Shown here: positions 44,129 through 52,619 of the stretch, piece after piece
Layout of the letters: every line of letters begins with the position of its first letter
Numbering within the stretch: position 1 is the stretch's first letter
Notes under the pieces: model-generated
What the model saw: the letters and a program-made list of their open reading frames with translations, nothing else
Databases searched by the model: none
Told to the model about the DNA's origin: nothing
Made by a program: the position numbers and the translations under genes
Assembly: GCA_023150475.1 (NCBI GenBank)
Contig: JAKLKU010000005.1
Coordinates: 248,001 to 312,000, forward strand
Reading direction: 5' to 3'
Source: Planctomycetota bacterium
Lineage (GTDB): Bacteria; Planctomycetota; UBA1135; GCA-002686595
DNA length: 64,000 nucleotides

Positions 44129-45604
44129 ATGGCTTCGGCCGAGCTCGAAAAGCCCGCGGCCGAACGTCGGCCCGACGCCGACCACGCGCCCGAACGCAAA
44201 GTCGCGCGCAACTTCCTCGCGCTCGCCGGCGGCGACGCCGTGGCGCGGATCGTCGCGTTCCTGGCAGGCGCGTACGTCGCACGCGAGTTCGGGCCCGGCG
44301 CGTTCGGCGCGATGCTCTTCGCGTCCGCGGTGTTGCTCTACTTCCAGAACCTCTCCGAGTGCGGCATCGACCTGCTCGGCGTGCGCCACATCTCGGAGAA
44401 CGTCCAGCGCATCGAAACCGTCGCGCCGGCGATCCTCGGGGCCCGCGTGGTCGTTTCGTGCGTACTCGCGGCGCTCGTGTTCGGACTCGGGCTCTCGTTG
44501 TCCGCGCTCGGTGCGTTGCCGGCGGTCGACGGCTGGGTGCTCTCGTTCTACGGGTTGACGCTCGTCGCGATCGGACCGAACACGAAGTGGATCCACCTCG
44601 GACTGCAGGATTCGCGGCCGGTGGCGATCGCGCGCACGCTCGGCGAGTCGCTGTACCTCGTGCTCGTGCTCGCCTTCGTGAAGGAAGCCACGCAGATCAC
44701 GCGCGTGCCGCTCTTCCAGCTCTGCGGCGATGCAGTGATCGCGACGACCTTGTTCGTCTGGCTGCGCGCGAAGGGTTTCAAGTTGCGCATCGGCTTCGAC
44801 TGGCAACTCGTCAAGCCGATCTTCGCGCGGTCGTGGCCGCTCGTCGCGAACGTCCTGCTCGGCCTGACGATCTACAACTCGGACCTGATCTTCCTGCGCT
44901 TCCTCCGCGATCGCGAGACCAGCGGCAAGTACGCGGCGGCCTATCAGCTCATCAGTTTCCTGATCAACCTCGCCGCGGCGTACTCGCTCTCGTTCCTCGC
45001 CGGCCTCTCGCGCGTGCAGCACGAGCGCGACCGGCGTGATGCGCTCTACCACACGGCCGCGGCGACGATGTTCGCGCTCGCGCTGCCGATCGCGGTCGGC
45101 GCGAGCCTGCTCTCGGGCGGCATCGTCGACCTCGTCTACAAATCGGAGTTCGCGGAGTCGGCCGGGATCCTCGCGATCCTCGTGTGGACGATGCCGTTCA
45201 CCGTGTCGAAGGAAGTCGATCTCATCGCGCTGGTCGCCGGCGGCCGCGAGAAGACTGTCATGCACATGACCGCGTGGGCGGTCGCGTTCAACTTCCTGCT
45301 GAACATCGCGCTGATCCCGCCGTTCGGTATGTGGGGCGCGGCGTGGGCGACGCTCGCGACCGAAGCGATTCGCGCGGCGATCGCAGCGTGGTGTGCGCGC
45401 AAGCTCGAGTACCCGCTGACGGGGCTCGCGCGTTTCTGGAAGAGCGGTGCGGCGGCGGGCGCGATGGCGCTCGTCCTGTACTTCCTGCCGCCGCTGCACG
45501 TGCTCGTCGCGATCGCGCTCGGCGCCGTGGCGTATGGCGGCGTGCTCGCGGCGCTCGGCGGCATCCGCTTCGAGCGCGGCAAGCTGCCGGCGCTACGGGT
45601 TTGA
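44129..45604 (+). CDS. Wzx-type oligosaccharide flippase (491 aa)
   Basis: This polysaccharide-biosynthesis flippase of the MOP superfamily has about 12-14 hydrophobic helices. A cytoplasmic N-terminus (residues 1-25) precedes the first helix, and motifs such as NFLALAGGDAVARIVAFLAGAYVARE and FGPGAFGAMLFASAVL are typical of the RfbX/Wzx start. It would translocate lipid-linked oligosaccharides across the inner membrane. It ends an operon with the two PGY-repeat genes (10-base gap) and overlaps the 3' end of the convergent gene by 12 bases. Confidence 0.88.
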   Translation: MASAELEKPAAERRPDADHAPERKVARNFLALAGGDAVARIVAFLAGAYVAREFGPGAFGAMLFASAVLLYFQNLSECGIDLLGVRHISENVQRIETVAPAILGARVVVSCVLAALVFGLGLSLSALGALPAVDGWVLSFYGLTLVAIGPNTKWIHLGLQDSRPVAIARTLGESLYLVLVLAFVKEATQITRVPLFQLCGDAVIATTLFVWLRAKGFKLRIGFDWQLVKPIFARSWPLVANVLLGLTIYNSDLIFLRFLRDRETSGKYAAAYQLISFLINLAAAYSLSFLAGLSRVQHERDRRDALYHTAAATMFALALPIAVGASLLSGGIVDLVYKSEFAESAGILAILVWTMPFTVSKEVDLIALVAGGREKTVMHMTAWAVAFNFLLNIALIPPFGMWGAAWATLATEAIRAAIAAWCARKLEYPLTGLARFWKSGAAAGAMALVLYFLPPLHVLVAIALGAVAYGGVLAALGGIRFERGKLPALRV

Positions 45605-47098
45605 CGGCGCGAACACGTAGACCCAGACACGGTCGTGCAGGCGCTCCTCGCGCACGAGCTTGCGTCCGGTCGTGATCGGCGCCCACTTCGGGTGCTCGAG
45701 CGCGAGCGCGCGGCGGATGACGATCACCGGACGTTGGAAGTCGCCGTGGGTCGCCGACGGCACGTCTTCGGGCTCGACCGCGCCGAGATCCGCGCCGTAC
45801 GCGAGGTACGGGAGCTTGTGATCGAACACGCCGCTCGGTTGCGCGAGCACCGACGTGTAGACCGGCGGATGCTCGGGGAACGCGGCAGCGAGGCTCGTCC
45901 CCCACTCGCGTGCCTTCGCGACGGCCTCGCGATACGGCTCGCGCGATTCACCGCCGGCGAGCGCGACGCTCATCGCGAGCATCGTCGTCACGAGCGCGAC
46001 TCCGAGCGCGCGCCGCACACGCTCGGCGCGCACGCTGGCGAGCCACGCCGCGAGCACGAACGGCAACGCCCACGACATGCCGATGTAGTACTGCAACGGC
46101 ACACGATCCCAGCTCTTGATCGAGAGCACCGTGATCGCCGCGAACTGCACGAGCGCGAAGATCACGACGGCGACGAACAGCGGGTCGGTGCTGCTCTCGC
46201 CGCTCGCGAGGCGTTCACGCCGCGCGCGCCACGCGCTCCAGACGAGCGCGAGCACCACGAGGACGAACGCGCCGAAACCGACGACCGCCAACGTCGCCCA
46301 CGGCCCTTTCAGCGAGCCCATGTACGGCTCGACGAGCCGGATCGGCAGATCGCGCACCTCGCGCAAGAGCTGCGGCCGGACGCCGTGTTCGCCGGCGGCC
46401 GCGACGAACTCCTCGCGCTTTTGCGTCGCGAACGAATGGAACCAGAGGAACCACGGCAACACCGGAGCGACGGCCGCCGCGCCGATGCCGATCAGCACCG
46501 GCAGCCCGAGCCGCTCTCTGCCGCGCACGAAGAGCCGCGCCGCGCCGATCGCGAGCACGGCGAGAGCCATGATCACGTGCGTGAACATGCCGAGCACGAC
46601 GCTCGCGAAGAAGACCGCGCCGCGGAGCTTCTTCGAGCCACGTTCGCTGAACGCGGCCCACGCGGCGGCCGCGGTCGCGAGCTCGAGCCACGCGTACGGC
46701 CGCAGCTCGGCGCCGTAGTGCACTTGGTACGGCATGAGCGCGTAGAACCACGCGACGGCGATCGCGCAGCGTTCGCCACCGCGCGACTCGCGCGCGAGCG
46801 CGACGAGCGGCCACGCGACGAGCAACGTGAACACGATCGGGATCCACCGCAACCACGCGCCGGTCGAGAAGTCGCCGAAGAAGTGGCAGAAGACGTAGAA
46901 GCCGGGGACGTGGAAGTCGTTCCGCACCGACTGCAGCACGTCGTCGACGCTCGGGCGGCTCGCGTGGAAGAGCGTGTGCAGTTCGTCGAGCCAGAGACTC
47001 GACTCCCACGCTTCGAAAACGCGCAAGGCGAGCCCGACGAGCAGTGCGAGCGCGATCCACGTCGCGCCGGAACGCTGGGACTCGTGAGGGGCTTGCAT
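45593..47098 (-). CDS. GT39/GT-C type membrane glycosyltransferase (501 aa)
   Basis: The protein has about 10-11 predicted helices and the GT-C signature: a first helix (14-30), then SLWLDELHTL with the catalytic Asp38-Glu39 in the first periplasmic loop, followed by Q-x-H-Y-G-AELRPYAW. Such enzymes (ArnT/PMT/GT39 family) transfer a sugar from a polyprenyl-phosphate donor to lipid A, a protein or another acceptor in the periplasm. The C-terminal 110 residues form a soluble domain. The 3' end overlaps the flippase by 12 bases (tail to tail). It is divergent from the GT2 gene 127 bases away. Confidence 0.85.
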   Translation of the reverse strand: MQAPHESQRSGATWIALALLVGLALRVFEAWESSLWLDELHTLFHASRPSVDDVLQSVRNDFHVPGFYVFCHFFGDFSTGAWLRWIPIVFTLLVAWPLVALARESRGGERCAIAVAWFYALMPYQVHYGAELRPYAWLELATAAAAWAAFSERGSKKLRGAVFFASVVLGMFTHVIMALAVLAIGAARLFVRGRERLGLPVLIGIGAAAVAPVLPWFLWFHSFATQKREEFVAAAGEHGVRPQLLREVRDLPIRLVEPYMGSLKGPWATLAVVGFGAFVLVVLALVWSAWRARRERLASGESSTDPLFVAVVIFALVQFAAITVLSIKSWDRVPLQYYIGMSWALPFVLAAWLASVRAERVRRALGVALVTTMLAMSVALAGGESREPYREAVAKAREWGTSLAAAFPEHPPVYTSVLAQPSGVFDHKLPYLAYGADLGAVEPEDVPSATHGDFQRPVIVIRRALALEHPKWAPITTGRKLVREERLHDRVWVYVFAPSNP

Positions 47099-47185
47099 CG
47101 CGATCGGGGCGGGAGCCAGGGCTCCATCGCCTCGAAGTTCTTTCCTTCTTTAGCGGCGCGGTTCGATCGGGCAAAGCGCGCTCAC

Positions 47186-47213
47186 TTGATTCGCCGTGCG
47201 GAGCCGACAAGAT
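47186..47213 (+). promoter_or_regulatory. Candidate promoter of the GT2 gene
   Basis: TTGATT (47186-47191) and CAAGAT (47208-47213) are separated by 16 bases and end 12 bases before the ATG at 47226. The -35 box is unusually good for this window. Confidence 0.35.
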
Positions 47214-47225
47214 CGCGCTCCGTCC

Positions 47226-48161
47226 ATGAGCTCCCCGCACACGAGCGTCTCCGTCGCCGTCGTCGGCATCTGCAGCGCGAAGCACATCGAACGCTGCCTG
47301 CAGTCGCTCGAACGCCAGCAAGGCGCGCCGCCGTTCGACGTCGTCGTCGCATACGACCCGCACTTGCAGGGCGTCGACGAAGTCGCGCGACGATTTCCGC
47401 GCGTGCGCTTCGTGTCGAACGCCGGGCAACGCAATCCGCTCGAGCTCGCGTCGCGCGCCTTGAAAGAATCGACCGGCGACGTGCTCCTGCTCACCGAGGA
47501 CCACTGCATCGCGCGGCCGGATTGGGTGAAGACGTTGGTCAAGGCGCACGAGACGCCGGGCCGCAGCGTGATCGGCGGCGTCGTCGAGATCGCCGACGGC
47601 GCGAGCGCGACCGATTGGGCTTTCTACTTCGTCGACTTCTTCCGCTACGCGCGACCGGCGCCGCGCGGTGGCTCGCCGACGTTGACCGTGTGCAACGTCT
47701 CGTACAAACGGGAACAGCTCGCGGCGATCCGTGACATCTGGGACGTCTACTTCCACGAGACGGCGATCAACGACGCTTTGCGCCAGCGCTTCGGCGAGCT
47801 CGTGCTCGAGCCCGATGCGGAAGTGACGATGGGCCGCCACGTCGAGTTCGGGCACGCGATCTACGAGCGTTACGCGTTCGGCCGACTGTTCGGGTGCACG
47901 CGGCTGCTGTTCGTGCCGGAGAAGCGGCTCTTCTACTGTCTCTTCGCGCCGGCGTTGCCCGTGATGCTGCTCGGTCGCATGGCGCAGAAGGCGTTCCGTT
48001 CCCCACGGCTGACGCGCGACTTCCTGCGCTCGCTCTTCCCGCTTGCGACGATGGTGCTGTGGTGGTCGTGGGGCGAGTGGCTCGGCTACCTCACGCAGAA
48101 GCACCCGAAGTCGCTGGTCGTCGCACCGGAGATCCGCGCGGCGCAGCGCGCGAGCCCGTGA
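47226..48161 (+). CDS. GT2-family glycosyltransferase (311 aa)
   Basis: The GT-A fold begins with VSVAVVGICSAKHIERCLQS. The donor/metal motif reads LLLTEDHC (Glu91-Asp92-His93) in place of D-x-D, and VCNVSYKREQL and the ETAINDALRQRFG segment follow. C-terminal hydrophobic stretches (around FYCLFAPALPVMLLG and MVLWWSWGEWLGYL) anchor it to the membrane. The ATG at 47226 was chosen over one 30 bases upstream, because the Rossmann-like fold starts shortly after it. It is transcribed away from the GT-C enzyme and converges with the sialidase-like gene, six bases away. Confidence 0.85.
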   Translation: MSSPHTSVSVAVVGICSAKHIERCLQSLERQQGAPPFDVVVAYDPHLQGVDEVARRFPRVRFVSNAGQRNPLELASRALKESTGDVLLLTEDHCIARPDWVKTLVKAHETPGRSVIGGVVEIADGASATDWAFYFVDFFRYARPAPRGGSPTLTVCNVSYKREQLAAIRDIWDVYFHETAINDALRQRFGELVLEPDAEVTMGRHVEFGHAIYERYAFGRLFGCTRLLFVPEKRLFYCLFAPALPVMLLGRMAQKAFRSPRLTRDFLRSLFPLATMVLWWSWGEWLGYLTQKHPKSLVVAPEIRAAQRASP

Positions 48162-48167
48162 TGCGAT

Positions 48168-49502
48168 TCACTGGCCGAGTCGACGCAGCACGCCGGTTTC
48201 GGCTTCGGCGGCGACGCTGGCGATGAACGTCTGATTCAGCGTCGCTGCGCGAGGAAAGCCGCTTTCGCGGCCCGCGCAGGCCGGACCGACGTCGAGGACT
48301 TCGACGACACGTGCGACGGGCACGGCTTCACTCGGCAGTTCGATCAGGGCCGACCGCCAGTCACGACGCAGAGCGCCGTCGCCGAGCCAGACGGCGAACG
48401 CGCGCACGGGCTCGTCGACGCCGCTTCCGGCCGCGAAGACGACGTCGACACGCCCTCGAGCCGAGTCGTCGAGTGTCGTCGTGCTCGAGAAGTCCGCGCC
48501 TCGATTGCGTGACGTCGCGAGCCGCACGCGTCCGCCTCCCGCGAGGTCGGGGGCGTACCAGACGAGCGCGACTTGGTCTCCGCGCGCGGCGAGCGCGGGC
48601 CCGTTGACTGGGCAACCTTCGAAACGGAACCGATCGAGGCTGTCGAACTCGAGCGACGCCGTTCCGTCGACGATCCGCAGCACTTTGATGTCGCGCACTT
48701 CGTCTTCGCTGCGATCTCGATACGCAACGAGCGCCGTGCCGTCGTCCAGCACCGCGACGTCGGTCTGGCAGCAATCGCAGACACGCGGGTCGAGCAGAGT
48801 CTCGGGTCCGAGCTCGCCGTCGAGCGCGATGCGCCGCATGCGCAGTCCCATCGAACCGCTCGGTCCATTCTCGGTTTCTCGGATGTCCCGACCGTCGAGC
48901 CAGACGGCGAGCGCCGTGCGCTCGTCGATGCGTGCGAGCGAAACGAAACCGTGTTCGCCCGGACCGACGTGATCGTGGAGCCAACGCGGCTCGCTCCAGG
49001 TCGCTCCGGCGTCGCGCGTGGCCGTGAAACGCACGCCATAGTCGTACTTGCCGTCGCCGAGCCGCTCGAGGAAGCAGACGAGCCAGTCGAGCTCCGTCAG
49101 CGCGAGCACCCGAGGGAAGTCGGCCCAGTTCGCGAAAAGCCGTTCGCTCTCCACGATCGTCCGCCCGACGAACGACGTCGCGCCGTCGGCCGGCGCGAAC
49201 TCGGAATGAGCGAAGCGCAACGCCGTCCGAGACGACTCCGTGCCGGTCTCGAGCCACGTCAGCAGCACCTCTCCGGCCCGAGGGAGCGCCAGGTCGACGC
49301 ACGACGCGTGCGCGAGCTCACCGATGGTCTTCACCGGCGTCACGAGCGGCGCGCTCGAATCGGAGGACGCGCCCGCGAACGTGCGCAGGATCGAAACGGC
49401 GAGCACGAGGAGCGCCGTGCAGCCGACGCCCAAGAGCACGCCGAGCCATGGGCGCCAGTCACGCCACCGGCCCGGCCCGGCCTCCACTTCCGTCGTCGAC
49501 AC
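48168..49502 (-). CDS. Sialidase-like beta-propeller protein with one N-terminal helix (444 aa)
   Basis: The likely start is the GTG at 49502. An ATG at 49538 would extend the protein by 12 residues and overlap the divergent gene. A transmembrane helix (about 17-40) is followed by a six-bladed propeller pattern with Asp-box-like phrases (TRDAGATWSEPRW, SRNRGADFSSTTTL). A CDCCQT motif with YRDRSEDEVRDIKV is a hallmark of bacterial exo-sialidase-like proteins. The catalytic Arg triad and Tyr were not all located. It is predicted to be periplasmic or on the surface. Function may be carbohydrate binding or hydrolysis. Confidence 0.72.
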   Translation of the reverse strand: MSTTEVEAGPGRWRDWRPWLGVLLGVGCTALLVLAVSILRTFAGASSDSSAPLVTPVKTIGELAHASCVDLALPRAGEVLLTWLETGTESSRTALRFAHSEFAPADGATSFVGRTIVESERLFANWADFPRVLALTELDWLVCFLERLGDGKYDYGVRFTATRDAGATWSEPRWLHDHVGPGEHGFVSLARIDERTALAVWLDGRDIRETENGPSGSMGLRMRRIALDGELGPETLLDPRVCDCCQTDVAVLDDGTALVAYRDRSEDEVRDIKVLRIVDGTASLEFDSLDRFRFEGCPVNGPALAARGDQVALVWYAPDLAGGGRVRLATSRNRGADFSSTTTLDDSARGRVDVVFAAGSGVDEPVRAFAVWLGDGALRRDWRSALIELPSEAVPVARVVEVLDVGPACAGRESGFPRAATLNQTFIASVAAEAETGVLRRLGQ

Positions 49503-49508
49503 CTTCGC

Positions 49509-49514
49509 TAGAGT
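49509..49514 (+). promoter_or_regulatory. -10-like box TAGAGT of the second SGNH gene
   Basis: TAGAGT ends 11 bases before the ATG at 49526, without a Shine-Dalgarno sequence. A leader of only a few bases is expected. Confidence 0.4.
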
Positions 49515-49525
49515 GCGCGCATTCC

Positions 49526-50527
49526 ATGCAAGCCGCAAGCCTGCGCAAGCGACTGCGACGCGCCGCAGTCGCGCTCGCTGTGCTCGCCGTGGTCGTATTC
49601 GGCCTCGAGCTCGGGTTACGCAGCGTCGGCGCCCCCGCGCCGCAGCCGCGGACCTACACGCACGATCACGAGTCGCGGCCGAGCGAGCACTTCGTCGCCG
49701 ATCCAGTGCTCGGTTGGCGCATGCGGCCGGGCACCGAGCTCGTCTACGGCACCGAAGGACGGATCTCCACCTACCGCGCGAACGCGGACGGCTTCCGACG
49801 CGGTGAAGTCGAACCGAGCGACGGACAGGTGCTCGCGGTGCTCGGCGATTCGTTCGCGTGGGGTGCGGGCGTCCAGTTCGAGGAGACGTTCGGCGCGCTC
49901 CTCGCCTCGACGCTCGGCATGCGCATCGCGAACTTCGGCATGCCGGGCTACGGCATCGATCAGGTCGCGGCGACGCTGCGCGAGCGAGCCCTGCCCGCGA
50001 AACCGACGTTGGTGCTCGTCGCGATCTTCGCGAGCGACTTCCAGCGTTCGTTGGACGGCTATCGCGAGATCGAAGGCATGACGAAGCCCGTGTTCCGGCT
50101 CGCCGATGGCGAACTCGTGCCGTTCACGGAGGCCGACGTGCCTTGGGCGCCGTGGCGCTGGCTCGACGAACACAGCTTCGCGTTCACGGCGGCGAAGCTC
50201 GCTTCATGGAAGCTTGCGATGCGTTGGCCGCACGGCGAATGGTGGCACCTCAATCGCGCGTTCCTCGCGCGCATGATCTCGGATTGCCGCGCAGCCGGCG
50301 TGAAGCTCGCGTTCGTGCACGTGCCGACGATTTCGTGGCGCGGCTTTCCCGCGCTCGGCGAGTTCTGCGCAGAGGAGCGAGTGCCGTGGATCGATCCGGT
50401 CGAGCTCTCGCCGACGCAGCCCAAAGGCCTCTACTACGTCGAGGACAAGCACTTGAACGCCGCGGGCCACGCGTGGCTCGCTGGACTCCTCGGCGAGCAT
50501 CTCGTGAGTGCGTTCGCGTCTCGGTGA
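49526..50527 (+). CDS. SGNH-family hydrolase/acyltransferase with a signal anchor (333 aa)
   Basis: An N-terminal helix (about 12-32) is followed by a SGNH domain: LGDSFAWGAG (Asp108, Ser109), the Gly block NFGMPGYG, and the Asp-His pair at D307/H309 in VEDKHLNAAGH. The third block reads VAIFASDFQRS, so the usual Asn (in ND) is replaced by Ser-Asp. Related proteins act on O-acetyl groups of envelope polysaccharides. It starts 24 bases from the divergent sialidase-like gene. The mature region is predicted to be periplasmic. Confidence 0.78.
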   Translation: MQAASLRKRLRRAAVALAVLAVVVFGLELGLRSVGAPAPQPRTYTHDHESRPSEHFVADPVLGWRMRPGTELVYGTEGRISTYRANADGFRRGEVEPSDGQVLAVLGDSFAWGAGVQFEETFGALLASTLGMRIANFGMPGYGIDQVAATLRERALPAKPTLVLVAIFASDFQRSLDGYREIEGMTKPVFRLADGELVPFTEADVPWAPWRWLDEHSFAFTAAKLASWKLAMRWPHGEWWHLNRAFLARMISDCRAAGVKLAFVHVPTISWRGFPALGEFCAEERVPWIDPVELSPTQPKGLYYVEDKHLNAAGHAWLAGLLGEHLVSAFASR

Positions 50528-50668
50528 CCGGCGGTCGCGCCGTCGCTGTCTGGCCGCAGCGCGTTGCGCCGGGCGATACGCGTTGCGCCGTGACGCGCGC
50601 CGCCACCCGACGTTCGGTCGAGAGCCGGCTCGGCCGAGAGAGAACACGAGCGACCCGCGGGCGCGAGC

Positions 50669-51313
50669 TCAGCGCGAACGCCGCGGCCACTTCTCGCCGG
50701 CGCGCGCCGCGAGCTCGCGTTTCACTTCGTCGGAGAGCCGATTCCAGCGCGCGCCGACGAGCGTCGCTTCGAGCGCCCAGAGCAAGTTCAGCGACGGCGC
50801 AAATCCCGCGTCACGGACCCGAGCGAACGCACGGACGGAGCCGATGCGCTCGAGCTCGGCCAACGTCTGCACTCCGACCGCGGCGAGCCACTCGGCGCTC
50901 TTGGGCCCGAGGTTCTCGAGCTTGGCAATCGGCGTAGCGACTCGAGCGGCGGACGGCGCTCGACGTGCCTTCGGCTTCTTCGTCGTCGCGCGCTTGGCGA
51001 CGTCGACGGCCTTCGTCAGCCACAGCTCGAGCCGCGCGCGATCGCCGAGCACGCGCTCGGGGACCGCGTAGTAGCCCATCGTCGTCGGCTTGTCGGGGAA
51101 CGGCTGGAACGGTTCCGTCCCAGCGCGTTCGAAGTCACCGCGATTCGTGTCGTCGACCTTGAAGTAGAGCCGACCGTCCGCGATCAACGCGCAGAACACG
51201 CCGTCGACGTAGAGCCCGACGCCGCCGAACATGCGCTTCGCGTGCGTCGGCGCGACGCGCTGCAGGCGTTCGAGAACGTCCTCGGTGAAGTCGTCGAAGT
51301 CCCGGGGCGGCAC
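50669..51313 (-). CDS. TfoX/Sxy-family protein with N- and C-terminal domains (214 aa)
   Basis: The first 95 residues form a TfoX N-terminal domain (LERLQRVAPTHAKRMFGGVGLYVDGVFCALI, then LYFKVDDTNRGDFERAG and TMGYYAVPERVL). After a basic linker (about 95-115), residues about 118-190 form a TfoX C-terminal domain of helix-hairpin-helix type (LENLGPKSAEWLAAVGVQTLAELERIG). In Haemophilus and E. coli Sxy/TfoX is a competence regulator; here it is known only by family. The GTG start at 51313 follows a TAACCT hexamer six bases upstream. It is divergent from the small lipoprotein gene. Confidence 0.88.
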   Translation of the reverse strand: MPPRDFDDFTEDVLERLQRVAPTHAKRMFGGVGLYVDGVFCALIADGRLYFKVDDTNRGDFERAGTEPFQPFPDKPTTMGYYAVPERVLGDRARLELWLTKAVDVAKRATTKKPKARRAPSAARVATPIAKLENLGPKSAEWLAAVGVQTLAELERIGSVRAFARVRDAGFAPSLNLLWALEATLVGARWNRLSDEVKRELAARAGEKWPRRSR

Positions 51314-51319
51314 GCGCAG

Positions 51320-51325
51320 AGGTTA
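51320..51325 (-). promoter_or_regulatory. -10-like box TAACCT of the TfoX gene
   Basis: On the minus strand TAACCT ends six bases before the GTG at 51313. No Shine-Dalgarno sequence is visible. Confidence 0.35.
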
Positions 51326-51380
51326 ACCGGGGTCACGGGTCGAATCAGGCGCCTCGCGGGACGCATCGCGAATACTGCGC

Positions 51381-51386
51381 TAGATT
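51381..51386 (+). promoter_or_regulatory. -10-like box TAGATT before the small lipoprotein gene
   Basis: TAGATT lies 96 bases before the ATG at 51483, where GGGAGG serves as a Shine-Dalgarno sequence. No good -35 box is found, so the assignment is weak. Confidence 0.25.
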
Positions 51387-51482
51387 CCTCGGCCGGTTCG
51401 TCGGTGCCTCGGCCGAGATTCCCGAGTTCGCTGCAACGGACGAGCCCGACCTCGAGACCCAGACTCGCAACAGGGAGGTCCC

Positions 51483-51878
51483 ATGCCGCTTCGCACACTT
51501 GCTCTCGTCGTGTTCGCATTGCTCGCCGCCTGCAGCGGCCCGCGTCATTCGCTCGGCCTGCCGGCCGAGCAGGTCGCCGTCGTCAAAGGCGCGAGCGCCA
51601 ACGGCCTGCAGCCGTTCGGCGTCGATGCGACCTTCCGCGTCACGTCCGTCGACGGCAAGGAGCTGGAGCGCAGTTGGTCGCACGGCTATCCAGAGATCGT
51701 CGAGCTGCTGCCCGGTCGCCACGAGCTCGGAATCAAGTACAGCTCGTGGATCGACGGCAGCGTGGGTCCGGAGGGCAACGCGACGGTCGCGTTCGACGCA
51801 CTTGCCGGACGGACGTACCGGATCCAATTCGGTCGCAACCTCCGCCCGATGATCGTCACGGAGCACGACGGCAAGTGA
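51483..51878 (+). CDS. Small lipoprotein of unknown function (131 aa)
   Basis: The N-terminus is a lipoprotein signal (RTLALVVFALLAAC, Cys near residue 16) and GGGAGG precedes the ATG. The mature part is beta-rich (FRVTSVDGKELERSW, ELLPGRHELGIKYSSW, RTYRIQFGRNLRPMIV), with the length and strand order of small PEGA-like or carbohydrate-binding sandwich domains. No family assignment can be made with confidence. It converges with the thioredoxin-like gene. Confidence 0.65.
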   Translation: MPLRTLALVVFALLAACSGPRHSLGLPAEQVAVVKGASANGLQPFGVDATFRVTSVDGKELERSWSHGYPEIVELLPGRHELGIKYSSWIDGSVGPEGNATVAFDALAGRTYRIQFGRNLRPMIVTEHDGK

Positions 51879-51920
51879 ACGACGTCCAACCCGACCGCTG
51901 CTCGACGGATCGCAAAGTGG

Positions 51921-51968
51921 CTCGCCGGTGACCCGGTGTGCTCGGCGCTGTGCGTCGAGACCGGCGAG
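51921..51968. terminator. Inverted repeat between convergent genes
   Basis: CTCGCCGGT (51921-51929) and ACCGGCGAG (51960-51968) form a perfect 9-bp inverted repeat with a 30-base loop. It lies in the 124-bp space between the converging lipoprotein and thioredoxin-like genes. No T-tract is present, so termination is only a possibility. Confidence 0.25.
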
Positions 51969-52002
51969 GCACGGCCGAAACTCTCACACGGCGCGGCCGA
52001 AC

Positions 52003-52593
52003 TCAGCCCTTCGGTTTGAAGTAGTCGGGCTCGTTGCCGGGACGCCACTTGATGTTGCAGCCGAGGCTCGGACGCTGCGTCGGTGACACGGGCTGCTTCG
52101 CGAGCACGGCGTCGAGCGCCGCGCGCAGATCGGTCCCCGTGACCGGTACGTTCGAACCCGGGCGGCTCGCGTCGAACTGTCCGCGGTAGACGAGCTTGCG
52201 CGCGCGATCGAAGAGGAAGAAGTCCGGCGTGCACGCGGCGGTGTAACGCTTCGCGACTGCTTGCGTCTCGTCGAAGAGGTACGGGAACGTCCAACCGTTG
52301 CGTTGGGCTTCGGATGCGAGCGCGGCGGGCCCGTCGTCGGGGTACTTCTCCGCGTCGTTCGACGCGATCGCGACGAGCGCGACGTCGCGCTTCGCGTAGT
52401 CACGCGCGAACGCCGTCAGCCCTTCGCGCACGTGCTTGACGTACGGACAGTGGTTGCAGAGGAACATCACGACGAGCGCTTCCTTCGCCGCGAAGTCCGC
52501 GAGGCGTTTCTGCGCACCGCTCGTGACGTCGACGAGCTCGAAATCCGGCGCGCTCGTGCCGAGCGCCAACATCGTGGAGGGCGTGAGGACCAT
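52003..52593 (-). CDS. Thioredoxin-like/AhpC-TSA family protein (196 aa)
   Basis: The domain starts at residue about 10 (LGTSAPDFELVDVTSG). The redox-active site is CNHC (Cys46/Cys49) followed by PYVKH, the pattern of a widespread thioredoxin-family subgroup with the AhpC/TSA fold. The C-terminal half has the cis-Pro segment (TPDFFLFDRARKLVYRGQ). No signal peptide is evident, so it is cytoplasmic. The upstream molybdopterin oxidoreductase gene ends 27 bases before it on the same strand, so they may be co-transcribed. The start at 52593 is likely; another ATG at 52572 is possible. Confidence 0.88.
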   Translation of the reverse strand: MVLTPSTMLALGTSAPDFELVDVTSGAQKRLADFAAKEALVVMFLCNHCPYVKHVREGLTAFARDYAKRDVALVAIASNDAEKYPDDGPAALASEAQRNGWTFPYLFDETQAVAKRYTAACTPDFFLFDRARKLVYRGQFDASRPGSNVPVTGTDLRAALDAVLAKQPVSPTQRPSLGCNIKWRPGNEPDYFKPKG

Positions 52594-52619
52594 GCGGGAT
52601 GCGGGTTCGAGCAGCAGGC

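Noticed and set aside
49503..49538. Start of the sialidase-like protein at the ATG 49538
   Set aside because: It would overlap the divergent SGNH gene and its promoter-like hexamer; the GTG at 49502 leaves a clean 23-bp gap. The decision is not certain.
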